A DNA stretch of 32,231 bases from Micromonospora sp. KC606 (lineage in GTDB: Bacteria > Actinomycetota > Actinomycetes > Mycobacteriales > Micromonosporaceae), in NCBI RefSeq assembly GCF_004348675.1, contig NZ_SMKN01000042.1:1-32231 (forward strand), read 5' to 3'. Below, piece after piece: positions 15,961 through 22,791 of the stretch. A program made the position numbers and the translations under genes. Under the pieces are notes generated by a model, which worked only from the letters and a program-made list of their open reading frames with translations, did not search any database and was not told the origin of the DNA. Every line of letters begins with the position of its first letter. Position 1 is the stretch's first letter.

Positions 15961-16228
15961 TGATCAGCGGGCCAAGCCGTCTGGTGTGTTCGTCGTCGAT
16001 GAGGTCAAGGGGCACGCGGTCATCTGGGATCATCGCCAGCGCGCCTGGTCGTACAACCCGGATCTGGCTTTCCGTTTCTTGGCCGATTTCGACAATATCG
16101 ACCGATTTGAGCCGATCGACAGATCATGCATGGAACGGATTGCAGGCCAGGTGACGGGGGGCGTCAGTCTTCCCGACCCAGAGGCGATTGAGCGGGTCTT
16201 CCAGGAGGTGGAACAGGATCAGCCATGA
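15932..16228 (+). CDS. Putative immunity protein for the RelA-like toxin tip
   Basis: 98 aa, cytoplasmic, no known motif. It starts MLTYYVLYRDDQRAKP, then GVFVVDEVKGHAVIWD; a beta-rich N-terminal half is followed by an acidic helical tail (AIERVFQEVEQDQP). The ATG at 15932 has GGAG 7-8 bases upstream and lies inside the last 29 bases of the toxin gene, so it is translated together with it. Position directly after the toxin, small size, acidic tail and the same low GC as the RelA-like tip are the usual marks of a cognate immunity gene. A GTG at 15884 in the same frame is less likely. Function is inferred from context only. Confidence 0.65.
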   Translation: MLTYYVLYRDDQRAKPSGVFVVDEVKGHAVIWDHRQRAWSYNPDLAFRFLADFDNIDRFEPIDRSCMERIAGQVTGGVSLPDPEAIERVFQEVEQDQP

Positions 16229-16389
16229 GTGAGGAGTTCGCTCGCAACAACGGTCACGCCCAACTGCTTGGGGAGCGGATCGGTGGCGGGACTGGGGCAG
16301 TGACCGGCTGTCGGGTGGCGGCTCTCTTCTTGGCGTCTGCGGGCTCCGACATTGTTTGCGGCACGGAGCGGCTTGCGGTGAGCAAATAG
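16225..16389 (+). CDS. Small ORF coupled to the immunity gene (54 aa)
   Basis: ATG at 16225 overlaps the preceding stop (ATGA). The frame runs 54 codons to TAG at 16387. The product (MSEEFARNNGHAQLLGERI, then a Gly-rich and Cys-containing part) matches nothing I recognise. It has the low GC of the toxin tip and may be a real third gene, a remnant of an older immunity gene, or chance. The stop codon is also part of the TAGGCT element of the next gene. Confidence 0.3.
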   Translation: MSEEFARNNGHAQLLGERIGGGTGAVTGCRVAALFLASAGSDIVCGTERLAVSK

Positions 16390-16392
16390 GCT
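16387..16392 (+). promoter_or_regulatory. -10 element of the small membrane protein gene
   Basis: TAGGCT ends 6 bases before ATG 16399, with no RBS in between, so the transcript is probably leaderless. No good -35 is seen. Confidence 0.45.
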
Positions 16393-16398
16393 CAAGCC

Positions 16399-16608
16399 AT
16401 GACGAAGTCCGGTAATACGAGCCGGTGGCCGCTGGCTTGGGGGCTGGGCCCTCTCGTCGGCATCGTCATCGGCGGGGCCCTGTTCGAGGATGCCTCCGGG
16501 GTGGCGTTCGGCGTCGCCATCGGTACAGTCTTCGCCGTTGCGTTCAATGCCATGGACGGACGCGGCTCGGCGAAGGGTGGCCCCGAGGAGAGCGATTCGG
16601 CGATATGA
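16399..16608 (+). CDS. Small membrane protein with glycine-zipper pattern
   Basis: 69 aa. A short basic start (MTKSGNTSRWP) is followed by two close hydrophobic stretches with small residues every fourth position (LVGIVIGGALFEDASGVAFG, then VAIGTVFAVAF), and a polar tail. This is the glycine-zipper style of small inner-membrane proteins of unknown function common in actinobacteria. ATG follows a TAGGCT -10 by 6 bases. It lies after the toxin island and before nfi, with no sign it belongs to either. Confidence 0.6.
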   Translation: MTKSGNTSRWPLAWGLGPLVGIVIGGALFEDASGVAFGVAIGTVFAVAFNAMDGRGSAKGGPEESDSAI

Positions 16609-16648
16609 CCGGTTCCCCTGCGGCAGATCCACTTCGCCTGCGCCATAA

Positions 16649-16677
16649 GGCGGTGTCCGGCACTGCGGGACACCGCC
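16649..16677. promoter_or_regulatory. Perfect 10-bp inverted repeat upstream of nfi
   Basis: GGCGGTGTCC (16649-16658) and GGACACCGCC (16668-16677) are separated by 9 bases. It sits 40 bases after the small membrane gene and 23 bases before the nfi start. It may be a terminator of the former, an operator, or a leader hairpin of nfi. Confidence 0.55.
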
Positions 16678-16700
16678 ACATGCGCGAAACGGAGTCGATC

Positions 16701-17408
16701 ATGGCCATCTCTGGTGACGGCGGCGGTGGCTGGCCGCGGACGGTGGCGGAGGCAATGGCCGTGCAGGAGCGGTTGCGCCCGCTGGTGGATCTGGTCGGCC
16801 CCGGCCCGCGCCGACCGGCGACGGTGGCGGGCCTCGACGTCGCGTACGCCGAGAGCGGCGACCTGCTCGCGGCGGCTGTCACCGTGCTCGACGCGGCGAC
16901 GCTGGCCGTGGTGGACCGCGCGGTCCACGTCGGCGAGCCCGCCTTCGGGTACGTGCCGGGGTTGTTCGCCTTCCGTGAGCTGCCGGCGTTGCTGGCCGCG
17001 TTGGACGGGCTGAGCGTCCGCCCGGAGCTGCTGGTCTGCGACGGGCACGGGTTGGCGCATCCGCGCCGGTTCGGGCTGGCCTGCCACCTCGGTGTGGTCA
17101 CCGGGCTGCCCGCGATCGGGGTGGGCAAGACACCGCTGGTCGGTGAGTGGACCGGGCCGGCGCGGGAGCGGGGTGCCAGCGCGCCGCTGGTCGACCGCGG
17201 CGAGACGGTCGGGCGGGTGCTGCGGACCCAAGACGGGGTGAAGCCGGTTTTCGTCAGCGTCGGGCACCGGATGGGTCTGGACGACGCCGTCGAACGGGTG
17301 CTGGCCCTGGCCCCGCGTTACCGGCTTCCGGAGACGACCCGCACCGCCGACCGGCTGTGCCGGGAGGCCCTCGCCGCCGCCGCCGTCGGCCGCGAGCGCT
17401 GGGCGTGA
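16701..17408 (+). CDS. nfi: Endonuclease V (deoxyinosine 3' endonuclease)
   Basis: Cuts DNA at the second phosphodiester 3' to deoxyinosine (deaminated adenine) and starts alternative excision repair; cytoplasmic, 235 aa, normal length. Catalytic residues are in place: Asp46 in GLDVAY, Glu93 in the segment YVPGLFAFRE, and Asp114 in VCDGHG followed by AHPRRFG. GVGKTPLVG, the conserved loop near the lesion pocket, follows. ATG 16701 has GGAG at 16691-16694; ATG 16680 is an in-frame alternative but lies next to the 10-bp inverted repeat. The gene stands alone. Confidence 0.93.
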   Translation: MAISGDGGGGWPRTVAEAMAVQERLRPLVDLVGPGPRRPATVAGLDVAYAESGDLLAAAVTVLDAATLAVVDRAVHVGEPAFGYVPGLFAFRELPALLAALDGLSVRPELLVCDGHGLAHPRRFGLACHLGVVTGLPAIGVGKTPLVGEWTGPARERGASAPLVDRGETVGRVLRTQDGVKPVFVSVGHRMGLDDAVERVLALAPRYRLPETTRTADRLCREALAAAAVGRERWA

Positions 17409-17438
17409 TTCAGCCCACGGCCAGCAGGGTAATGCGGC

Positions 17439-17490
17439 CCACATGTGGTGTGTTCAATGACCGGGGCGCCTCCTGACCCGGTAGTAGCCT
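17439..17490 (+). promoter_or_regulatory. Promoter region of the 17527 gene
   Basis: CCACATGTGG (17439-17448) is a 10-bp palindrome. ACCGGG/CCCGGT (17460-17465, 17477-17482) is a second dyad directly before TAGCCT (17485-17490), a plausible -10. The SD GGTGGAGAG (17518-17526) follows. The -35 is unclear. Confidence 0.4.
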
Positions 17491-17526
17491 GACCGCCGGA
17501 CCCGTGGGAGACGGTGAGGTGGAGAG

Positions 17527-18816
17527 ATGTCCGTGCGTCGGCAGGCGGCACACCTGGTGACGGCCGGCACGCTGCTGGGCGGCCTGCCGGTCGTCGGCGC
17601 GGCTCCCGCGTACGCCGACGAGGACCGGGTCACGGTGCGGGCGCCGGGGGGATTCACCGCGGGCGGCTCCCCGGGCGGCGTCTCGATGGAGGTACGCAAG
17701 CGGACCGACGGGTGTGTGCTGCTGCGTGCCGCGCTCGGATTGTCGCTGACCGGCCTCGACCCGGCCCACGTGCAGGTCCAGGTGAACGTCGACGGCCGGT
17801 GGTTCCCGGTGCCGGTGTCCGATGGCGGGGGTGGGGTGGTCACCGCCCGTACCTCGCCGGCGGATCCGACGTTGTGCAAGGGGAAGACCATCAAGGTCCG
17901 CTACCGGGTCGCGTTCGGCGCGGGCGCGCCGGCGGGCCGGATGGAGGTGCTCGGCGAGGCGACCACGGCGGCGGGAGGGTTCATCGGCCGTGGTGTCGAC
18001 ACCTCCCGGGTCGGTGGACGCGCCGCCGCGTCGCCGTCGCCAAGCCGTGAGCCCACTCCGACCGCCGCTCCGAGTGTGACCGGCACCCCGGTCGCCGAGA
18101 CGGACGAGCCGACCCGAGCCGTCCTTGCCGCCCCGAGCACCGGCCAGGCCACCGCCGCTGCCGTCGAGTCCGCTGGAGGATCCATGATCATGTGGTTCGG
18201 TGTCGCCCTGGTCGCCGTCGGCGTCGGGTTGATCGCGCTGCTGGTCCGGAACAATCGCAAGGACCGCAAGCGGGTCGGGGAGGCGTCCGGTTACCCGGCT
18301 GTTCCGCTGCCACGCAACCCCGGCCCGACCACCTACCGCTCGGGAGGCGGGCTGCCGGGCTCGTCCCACGCGCCGACCGCCACGGTGTACGGCCAGCAGC
18401 CGGCCCCCGCGCCGACCGCTCCGGTGTACGGGCAGCAGGCCACCCCCGCGACGCGCGCCGGCGGCCTCTACGGCAGCGCTGGCGCGTTCCCGACAGTCAC
18501 CCCGGGCGCCCGCCCGACCGGCGGCGTGTACGGCTCGCCGGCCACGCCGGACCGGTCCCGGCCGGCGGCGTCCGGGTCGGCGGCGTCCGGGTCGGCAGGA
18601 TTGCCGCAGCCGTCGGGGTCGGACTCGCCTGCCCCGTCCGCGACGCCGGCGGTGTCGCCGGCGTCCTCGGGATCGGCTCTGCCGTCGGCGTCCTCGAAAT
18701 CGGCGGTGCCGTCGGCGCAGGTCGCGCCCGGCGACCCTTCGTCGGCTCCGCAGGATGGGCCGCCGGCCGTCGCCGACAGCGACTCGACCTCGGTGATGCC
18801 CGGCCTACCCGGCTAG
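17527..18816 (+). CDS. Secreted single-pass membrane protein with repetitive cytoplasmic tail
   Basis: 429 aa. Signal peptide 1-36, cleaved after AYA. An extracellular beta-rich domain (about 37-160) has a Cys pair (Cys62 in DGCVLLR and Cys118 in TLCKGK), followed by a Pro/Ser/Thr linker. One membrane helix follows (about 219-240, IMWFGVALVAVGVGLIALLV) with a basic stop-transfer RNNRKDRKR. The long cytoplasmic tail is low-complexity, with repeats of TxxVYGQQ and GGVYGSP and then Ser/Ala/Pro runs. No enzyme motif is seen. Topology suggests a wall-facing or ligand-binding domain tethered to a disordered cytoplasmic tail, as in some actinobacterial wall or LPXTG-like proteins without a sorting signal. 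Function unknown. Confidence 0.75.
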   Translation: MSVRRQAAHLVTAGTLLGGLPVVGAAPAYADEDRVTVRAPGGFTAGGSPGGVSMEVRKRTDGCVLLRAALGLSLTGLDPAHVQVQVNVDGRWFPVPVSDGGGGVVTARTSPADPTLCKGKTIKVRYRVAFGAGAPAGRMEVLGEATTAAGGFIGRGVDTSRVGGRAAASPSPSREPTPTAAPSVTGTPVAETDEPTRAVLAAPSTGQATAAAVESAGGSMIMWFGVALVAVGVGLIALLVRNNRKDRKRVGEASGYPAVPLPRNPGPTTYRSGGGLPGSSHAPTATVYGQQPAPAPTAPVYGQQATPATRAGGLYGSAGAFPTVTPGARPTGGVYGSPATPDRSRPAASGSAASGSAGLPQPSGSDSPAPSATPAVSPASSGSALPSASSKSAVPSAQVAPGDPSSAPQDGPPAVADSDSTSVMPGLPG

Positions 18817-18823
18817 GACGGGA

Positions 18824-18847
18824 CGGACCGGTCCGCTCCGTTACGCT
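18824..18847 (+). promoter_or_regulatory. Palindrome and -10 element upstream of manB
   Basis: CGGACCGGTCCG (18824-18835) is a perfect 12-bp palindrome lying where the promoter spacer would be, 6 bases before TACGCT (18842-18847), a TAnnnT -10. Transcription would start near 18854. It is a candidate operator for the mannose-phosphate operon. Confidence 0.45.
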
Positions 18848-18885
18848 CAGGTTCGTTGACGACCTGCTGCCGAGGAGCGAAACCG

Positions 18886-20268
18886 GTGTCTGACCTGTCC
18901 CAGATCGTGAAGGCGTACGACGTCCGCGGGACGGTGCCCGACCAGTGGGACGAACGCGTGGCGGAGGCCCTTGGGGTCGCCTTCACACAGGTCCTCGACG
19001 CCGCCGGTGAGCCGGGCGAGGCGGTGCTGATCGCGCACGACATGCGGGCCACCGGCCCCGGCCTGGCCGCCGCCTTCGCGGCCGGCGTACGCGCCCAGGG
19101 GCAGCGGGTTGTCGAGTTGGGGCTGGCCTCCACCGACATGCTCTACTACGCTTCGGGCGCGCTGGGCCTGCCCGGGGCGATGTTCACCGCCAGCCACAAC
19201 CCCGCGCAGTACAACGGCATCAAGCTGTGCCGCTCCGGCGCCCGCCCGATCGGTCAGGACAGCGGCCTCGCCGACATCCGGGACCGCGCGCAGGCGCTGC
19301 TGGACGCCGGTGGTCGCCCGGCCGGCGAGCCGCAGGCCCCGGCCGAGCGGCGGGAGCTGCTCACCGACTACGCCGCCCACCTGCGCAAGCTGGTCGACCT
19401 GTCGACGATTCGGCCGCTGAAGGTGGTGGTGGACGCCGGTAACGGCATGGGCGGCCACACCGTTCCCACCGTGCTGGGGGACGCCGCGCTGCCGGCCCTG
19501 CCGCTGGAGATCGTGCCGCTCTACTTCGAGTTGGACGGCACCTTCCCCAACCACGAGGCGAACCCGCTGGACCCGAAGAACCTGGTCGACCTGCAGCGGG
19601 CGGTGGTGGCACACGACGCGGACATCGGCCTGGCCTTCGACGGTGACGCCGACCGTTGCTTCTTTGTCGACGAGCGGGGCGAGCCGGTCTCCCCGTCGGC
19701 GATCACCGCCCTGGTCGCGGCCCGTGAGCTGACCAAACACCCGGGCTCCACGGTGATCCACAACCTGATCACCTCCCGTGCGGTGCCGGAGATCATCCGT
19801 GAGCACGGCGGGAAGCCGGTGGTGGCACGGGTGGGGCACTCCTTCATCAAGGCCGAGATGGCCCGTACCAACGCGATCTTCGGCGGCGAGCACTCCGCGC
19901 ACTACTACTTCCGGGACTTCTGGTTCGCCGACACCGGCATGCTCGCCGCCATGCACACCCTCGCCGCGCTGGGCGAGCAGTTCCAGCCGCTGTCCATTCT
20001 GGCCAGCGCCTACGAGCGGTACGCCGCCTCCGGCGAGATCAACTCGACGGTCGCCGACCAGGCGGCGAAGATCGCCGAGGTGCGCGCCGCGTACCCGGGG
20101 GCGGAGGCCGACGAGCTGGACGGTCTCACCCTGCGGTTTCCCGACGGCGCCTGGTTCAACCTGCGTGCCTCCAACACGGAGCCGTTGTTGCGGCTCAACG
20201 TGGAGGGGCCGACCGAGGAGCGGATGATCTCGCTGCGCGACGAGGTGCTGGAGCGGGTTCGCCGATAA
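18886..20268 (+). CDS. manB: Phosphomannomutase/phosphoglucomutase
   Basis: Interconverts mannose-6-phosphate and mannose-1-phosphate (and probably glucose phosphates) through a phosphoserine; cytoplasmic, 460 aa. The phosphoserine loop is TASHNPAQYNG with Ser103, the magnesium site DGDADR has Asp252/254/256, the sugar loop is GGEHSAHYYF, and the C-terminal phosphate site is RASNTEPLLRLNVEG. GTG 18886 (MSDLSQIVKAYDVRG) has GAGGAG 8 bases upstream. It heads a run with the Trm112-like, TobH-like, CDF and manA genes, and supplies mannose-1-phosphate for GDP-mannose (glycans, mannosylated lipids and proteins). Confidence 0.93.
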   Translation: MSDLSQIVKAYDVRGTVPDQWDERVAEALGVAFTQVLDAAGEPGEAVLIAHDMRATGPGLAAAFAAGVRAQGQRVVELGLASTDMLYYASGALGLPGAMFTASHNPAQYNGIKLCRSGARPIGQDSGLADIRDRAQALLDAGGRPAGEPQAPAERRELLTDYAAHLRKLVDLSTIRPLKVVVDAGNGMGGHTVPTVLGDAALPALPLEIVPLYFELDGTFPNHEANPLDPKNLVDLQRAVVAHDADIGLAFDGDADRCFFVDERGEPVSPSAITALVAARELTKHPGSTVIHNLITSRAVPEIIREHGGKPVVARVGHSFIKAEMARTNAIFGGEHSAHYYFRDFWFADTGMLAAMHTLAALGEQFQPLSILASAYERYAASGEINSTVADQAAKIAEVRAAYPGAEADELDGLTLRFPDGAWFNLRASNTEPLLRLNVEGPTEERMISLRDEVLERVRR

Positions 20269-20329
20269 GATCCCACCGCCGGTCGGCACCGCCGGCCGAC
20301 GACACCGCACACGTGGAAGGAGCCGCGCC

Positions 20330-20515
20330 GTGGCCCTGGACCCGCAGTTGCTCGAGATTCTCGCCTGTCCGGACACACACCACGCCCCGCTGGACTACGA
20401 CCCGCAGGCACAGACCCTGACCTGCACCGAGTGCGGCCGCGTCTTCGAGGTTCGCGACGACGTGCCGGTGCTGCTGCTGGACGAGGCGCGCGGCGGGCCG
20501 GAGGCGCGGCGGTGA
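20330..20515 (+). CDS. Trm112-family zinc-ribbon protein
   Basis: 61 aa; GTG start with AAGGAG 7 bases upstream. It has the Trm112 layout LLEILACPDTHHAPL, then LTCTECGRVFEVRDDVPVLL. Three Cys ligands (Cys13, Cys32, Cys35) are present, but the usual second Cys of the first knuckle is replaced by His17/His18, so zinc would be bound by Cys3-His or lost. Trm112 proteins often act as small partners that stabilise methyltransferases; the partner here is unknown. The stop overlaps the next gene's ATG by one base, and the same neighbourhood (manB, Trm112, SIS, manA) is, as I recall, conserved in Streptomyces. Confidence 0.85.
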   Translation: MALDPQLLEILACPDTHHAPLDYDPQAQTLTCTECGRVFEVRDDVPVLLLDEARGGPEARR

Positions 20516-21708
20516 TGGACGGGACGGCCGGAGTCAGTGGCCGACGGGTGGCCGACGAGTCGGCACTGGACGACCCGGTCACCCTCGGCGAGCAGGACCC
20601 GGGCGGCATGCTGCGGTTCACCGCCTCCGCCGGCGCGCAGGTGCGCGAGTCGGCGGCGTTGGCCGCCGAGGCGAACCTCCAGTTGTTGGAGGAGGAGGGC
20701 CGCCCCCGGGCGGTCGTCATCGCCGGCATCGGCACCGCCGGGCGGACCGGTGACGTGCTCGCCACGGTCGCCGGGCCGCGTTGCCCGGTGCCGGTGATCC
20801 CGCACCGCAGCGCCGGCGTGCCCGGCTGGGTCGGCGCGGCCGACGTGGTGATCGCGATCAGCGCCTCCGGGCGCAGCCCCGAGGCGCTGGGCGCCGCCGA
20901 GGCCGCGCACCGCCGGGGTGCCCGGCTGGTCGCCGTCGGCGCACCGGACTCGCAGTTGCAGTCCGTCGCGGAGCGGGCCCGCGCGCCGTTCATTCCGGTG
21001 CCCCGCCGTGCCCCGGCCCGGGCCAGCCTCTGGGCGCTCACCGTGCCGGTGCTGCTCGCCGCCCGTACGCTCGGGCTGGTGAAAGTCAACGAGGCGGACC
21101 TGGCCGAGACCGCGGCCCGGCTGGACGCCGACGCCGACCGGTGCCGCCCGACCGCCGAGTCCTTCGTGAACCCGGCGAAGTCCCTCGCGCTGGGGCTGGC
21201 CGGGTCGATCCCGATCGTGTGGGGGTCATCCCCGTTGGCCACGGTCGCGGCGCGGCGCTTCGGCGACACGCTGTCGGCCAACGCCCGCTACCCCGTGGTG
21301 ACCGGGGCGCTCGGCGAGGCCGGCCGGGGTCGGGTCGGCCTGCTCGACGGTGTCTTCGGCGGGCTGATCGAGTCGGCGCGGGACATCTTCGCCGACCCGG
21401 GAGACACCGAGGGTGACCTGACCCGGCTGCGATTGGTGCTGTTGCGCGACGGCGGCCTGAACGCCGAGGACGACACCGACGAGCCCCTCGCGGTCGAGGA
21501 GCGCCGCGCCGACGCGGTGCAGACCCTCGCCGAGCGGCGCGGCGTGCGATGCGACGTGGTGACCGCCGAGGGCGGGTCCGCCCTGGAGCGGCTCGCCTCG
21601 CTCGTCGCGGTGCCCGACTTCGCCTCGATCTACCTCGCTCTGGCCCACGGCCTGGACCCGATGGCGGTCCCGGCGATCACCGAGATGAAGGAGCTGGCGA
21701 ACCAGTGA
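20515..21708 (+). CDS. SIS-domain protein, TobH / phosphoglucose-phosphomannose isomerase-like
   Basis: 397 aa, two sugar-isomerase subdomains. The first SIS fold has VVIAGIGTAGRTGDVL (about 70-90) and the phosphate loop VVIAISASGRSPE. The second has PIVWGSSPLATVAARRFGDT. The C-terminal bacterial PGI/PMI segment follows, ending IYLALAHGLDPMAVPAITEMKE. Archaeal relatives isomerise glucose/mannose-6-phosphate to fructose-6-phosphate. The actinobacterial TobH-type members next to manB/manA are diverged: the Glu/His region usually near NAR...EHNE is changed here (NARYPVVTGALGEAG). Activity is therefore uncertain; a sugar-phosphate-binding regulator is possible. ATG overlaps the Trm112 stop (TGATG). 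The stop overlaps a micro-ORF start by GTGA. Confidence 0.85.
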   Translation: MDGTAGVSGRRVADESALDDPVTLGEQDPGGMLRFTASAGAQVRESAALAAEANLQLLEEEGRPRAVVIAGIGTAGRTGDVLATVAGPRCPVPVIPHRSAGVPGWVGAADVVIAISASGRSPEALGAAEAAHRRGARLVAVGAPDSQLQSVAERARAPFIPVPRRAPARASLWALTVPVLLAARTLGLVKVNEADLAETAARLDADADRCRPTAESFVNPAKSLALGLAGSIPIVWGSSPLATVAARRFGDTLSANARYPVVTGALGEAGRGRVGLLDGVFGGLIESARDIFADPGDTEGDLTRLRLVLLRDGGLNAEDDTDEPLAVEERRADAVQTLAERRGVRCDVVTAEGGSALERLASLVAVPDFASIYLALAHGLDPMAVPAITEMKELANQ

Positions 21709-21788
21709 GCGACCGCAGGATGCGCATCGTCCGGTCCGGGGGCGGGGCGCCGCGCGCCACCGCCCAGGGCAGCGGGGCGGCGGCGTGA
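21705..21788 (+). CDS. Intercistronic micro-ORF (27 aa) with GTGA overlaps at both ends
   Basis: GTG 21705 overlaps the stop of the SIS gene (GTGA), and 27 codons later TGA (21786-21788) overlaps the GTG of the CDF gene (GTGA). The peptide starts MSDRRMRIVRSGGG, is basic and Gly/Ala-rich, and has no known motif. The arrangement is the same as in the potB-potC repeat but the sequence differs. It is probably a coupling spacer. Confidence 0.4.
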   Translation: MSDRRMRIVRSGGGAPRATAQGSGAAA

Positions 21789-22789
21789 GCGCGAGTGGTG
21801 GGACCAAGGCGATCGTCGCCGCCCTGCTGGCCAATGTCGGCATCGCCGTCACCAAGTTCGTCGCCTTCCTGCTGACGGGCTCGTCGTCGATGCTGGCGGA
21901 GTCGATCCACTCGGTCGCCGACTCCGGCAACCAGGGGCTGCTGCTGATCGGCGGCAAGCGGGCCAGGCGGGCGGCCACCCCGCAGCACCCCTTCGGCTAC
22001 GGGCGGGAGCGCTACGTCTACGCGTTCATCGTGTCGATCGTGCTGTTCACCGTCGGTGGTCTGTTCGCGCTCTACGAGGCGTACCACAAGTGGCACGAGG
22101 GCGGTGGCATCACCGAGTACAAAGCGGTGCCGGTCGTCGTGCTGGTGGTCGCGATCATCATGGAGTCGTTCTCCTTCCGTACCGCGATCGTGGAGTCGAA
22201 CCACGTCCGGGGCAACCAGTCCTGGGTGCACTTCGTCCGCCGGGCCAAGGCGCCCGAGCTGCCGGTGGTACTGCTGGAGGATCTGGGCGCGCTGGTCGGT
22301 CTGATCTTCGCGCTCTTCGGTGTCAGCATGACCCTGATCACCGGTGACGGGATGTGGGACGCCCTCGGCACCGCGATGATCGGTGTGCTGCTGGTGGCCA
22401 TCGCGGTCATCCTGGCTATCGAGACGAAGAGCCTGCTGCTGGGCGAGGGGGCCGAGCCGGCCGACGTCGCCGCCATCGAGAAGGCTGTCACCGAGGGCCC
22501 GGAGGTCGAGCGGATCATCCACATGAAGACGCTCTACCTCGGGCCGGACGAGCTGATGGTCGCGGCGAAGATCGGCGTGCCGCCGTGTGACAGCACTGAG
22601 AAGCTGGCTCGCGACATCAACACTGTCGAGGCCAGGGTCCGGCAGGCGGTGCCGATCGCCCGGGTCATCTACCTGGAGCCGGACATCTACGACGCGGCGG
22701 CCGCTGAGCGCACCGGCACCGGTGGCGCGTCGGTCGCGGACCAGGCGGAGACCGAGCCGGGCGAGGTGGCCGGGCGGGCCGGGGGCTGA
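21785..22789 (+). CDS. Cation diffusion facilitator family transporter
   Basis: Membrane antiporter that exports divalent metals (Zn, Fe, Mn, Co) against protons, 334 aa. Six membrane segments carry the metal-site residues: His42 and Asp46 in AESIHSVADS (TM2) and Asp166 in LLEDLGALVG (TM5). The PFGYGRERYVYAF motif after TM2 is typical. The cytoplasmic C-terminal domain (about 225-315, EKAVTEGPEVERIIHMKTLY) is the dimerising metal-sensing fold. The long loop between TM4 and TM5 (VESNHVRGNQSWVHFVRRAK) places it in the SLC30A9/FieF-like branch. GTG 21785 follows a micro-ORF by GTGA overlap; manA begins 2 bases after its stop. Confidence 0.9.
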   Translation: MSASGGTKAIVAALLANVGIAVTKFVAFLLTGSSSMLAESIHSVADSGNQGLLLIGGKRARRAATPQHPFGYGRERYVYAFIVSIVLFTVGGLFALYEAYHKWHEGGGITEYKAVPVVVLVVAIIMESFSFRTAIVESNHVRGNQSWVHFVRRAKAPELPVVLLEDLGALVGLIFALFGVSMTLITGDGMWDALGTAMIGVLLVAIAVILAIETKSLLLGEGAEPADVAAIEKAVTEGPEVERIIHMKTLYLGPDELMVAAKIGVPPCDSTEKLARDINTVEARVRQAVPIARVIYLEPDIYDAAAAERTGTGGASVADQAETEPGEVAGRAGG

Positions 22790-22791
22790 GC

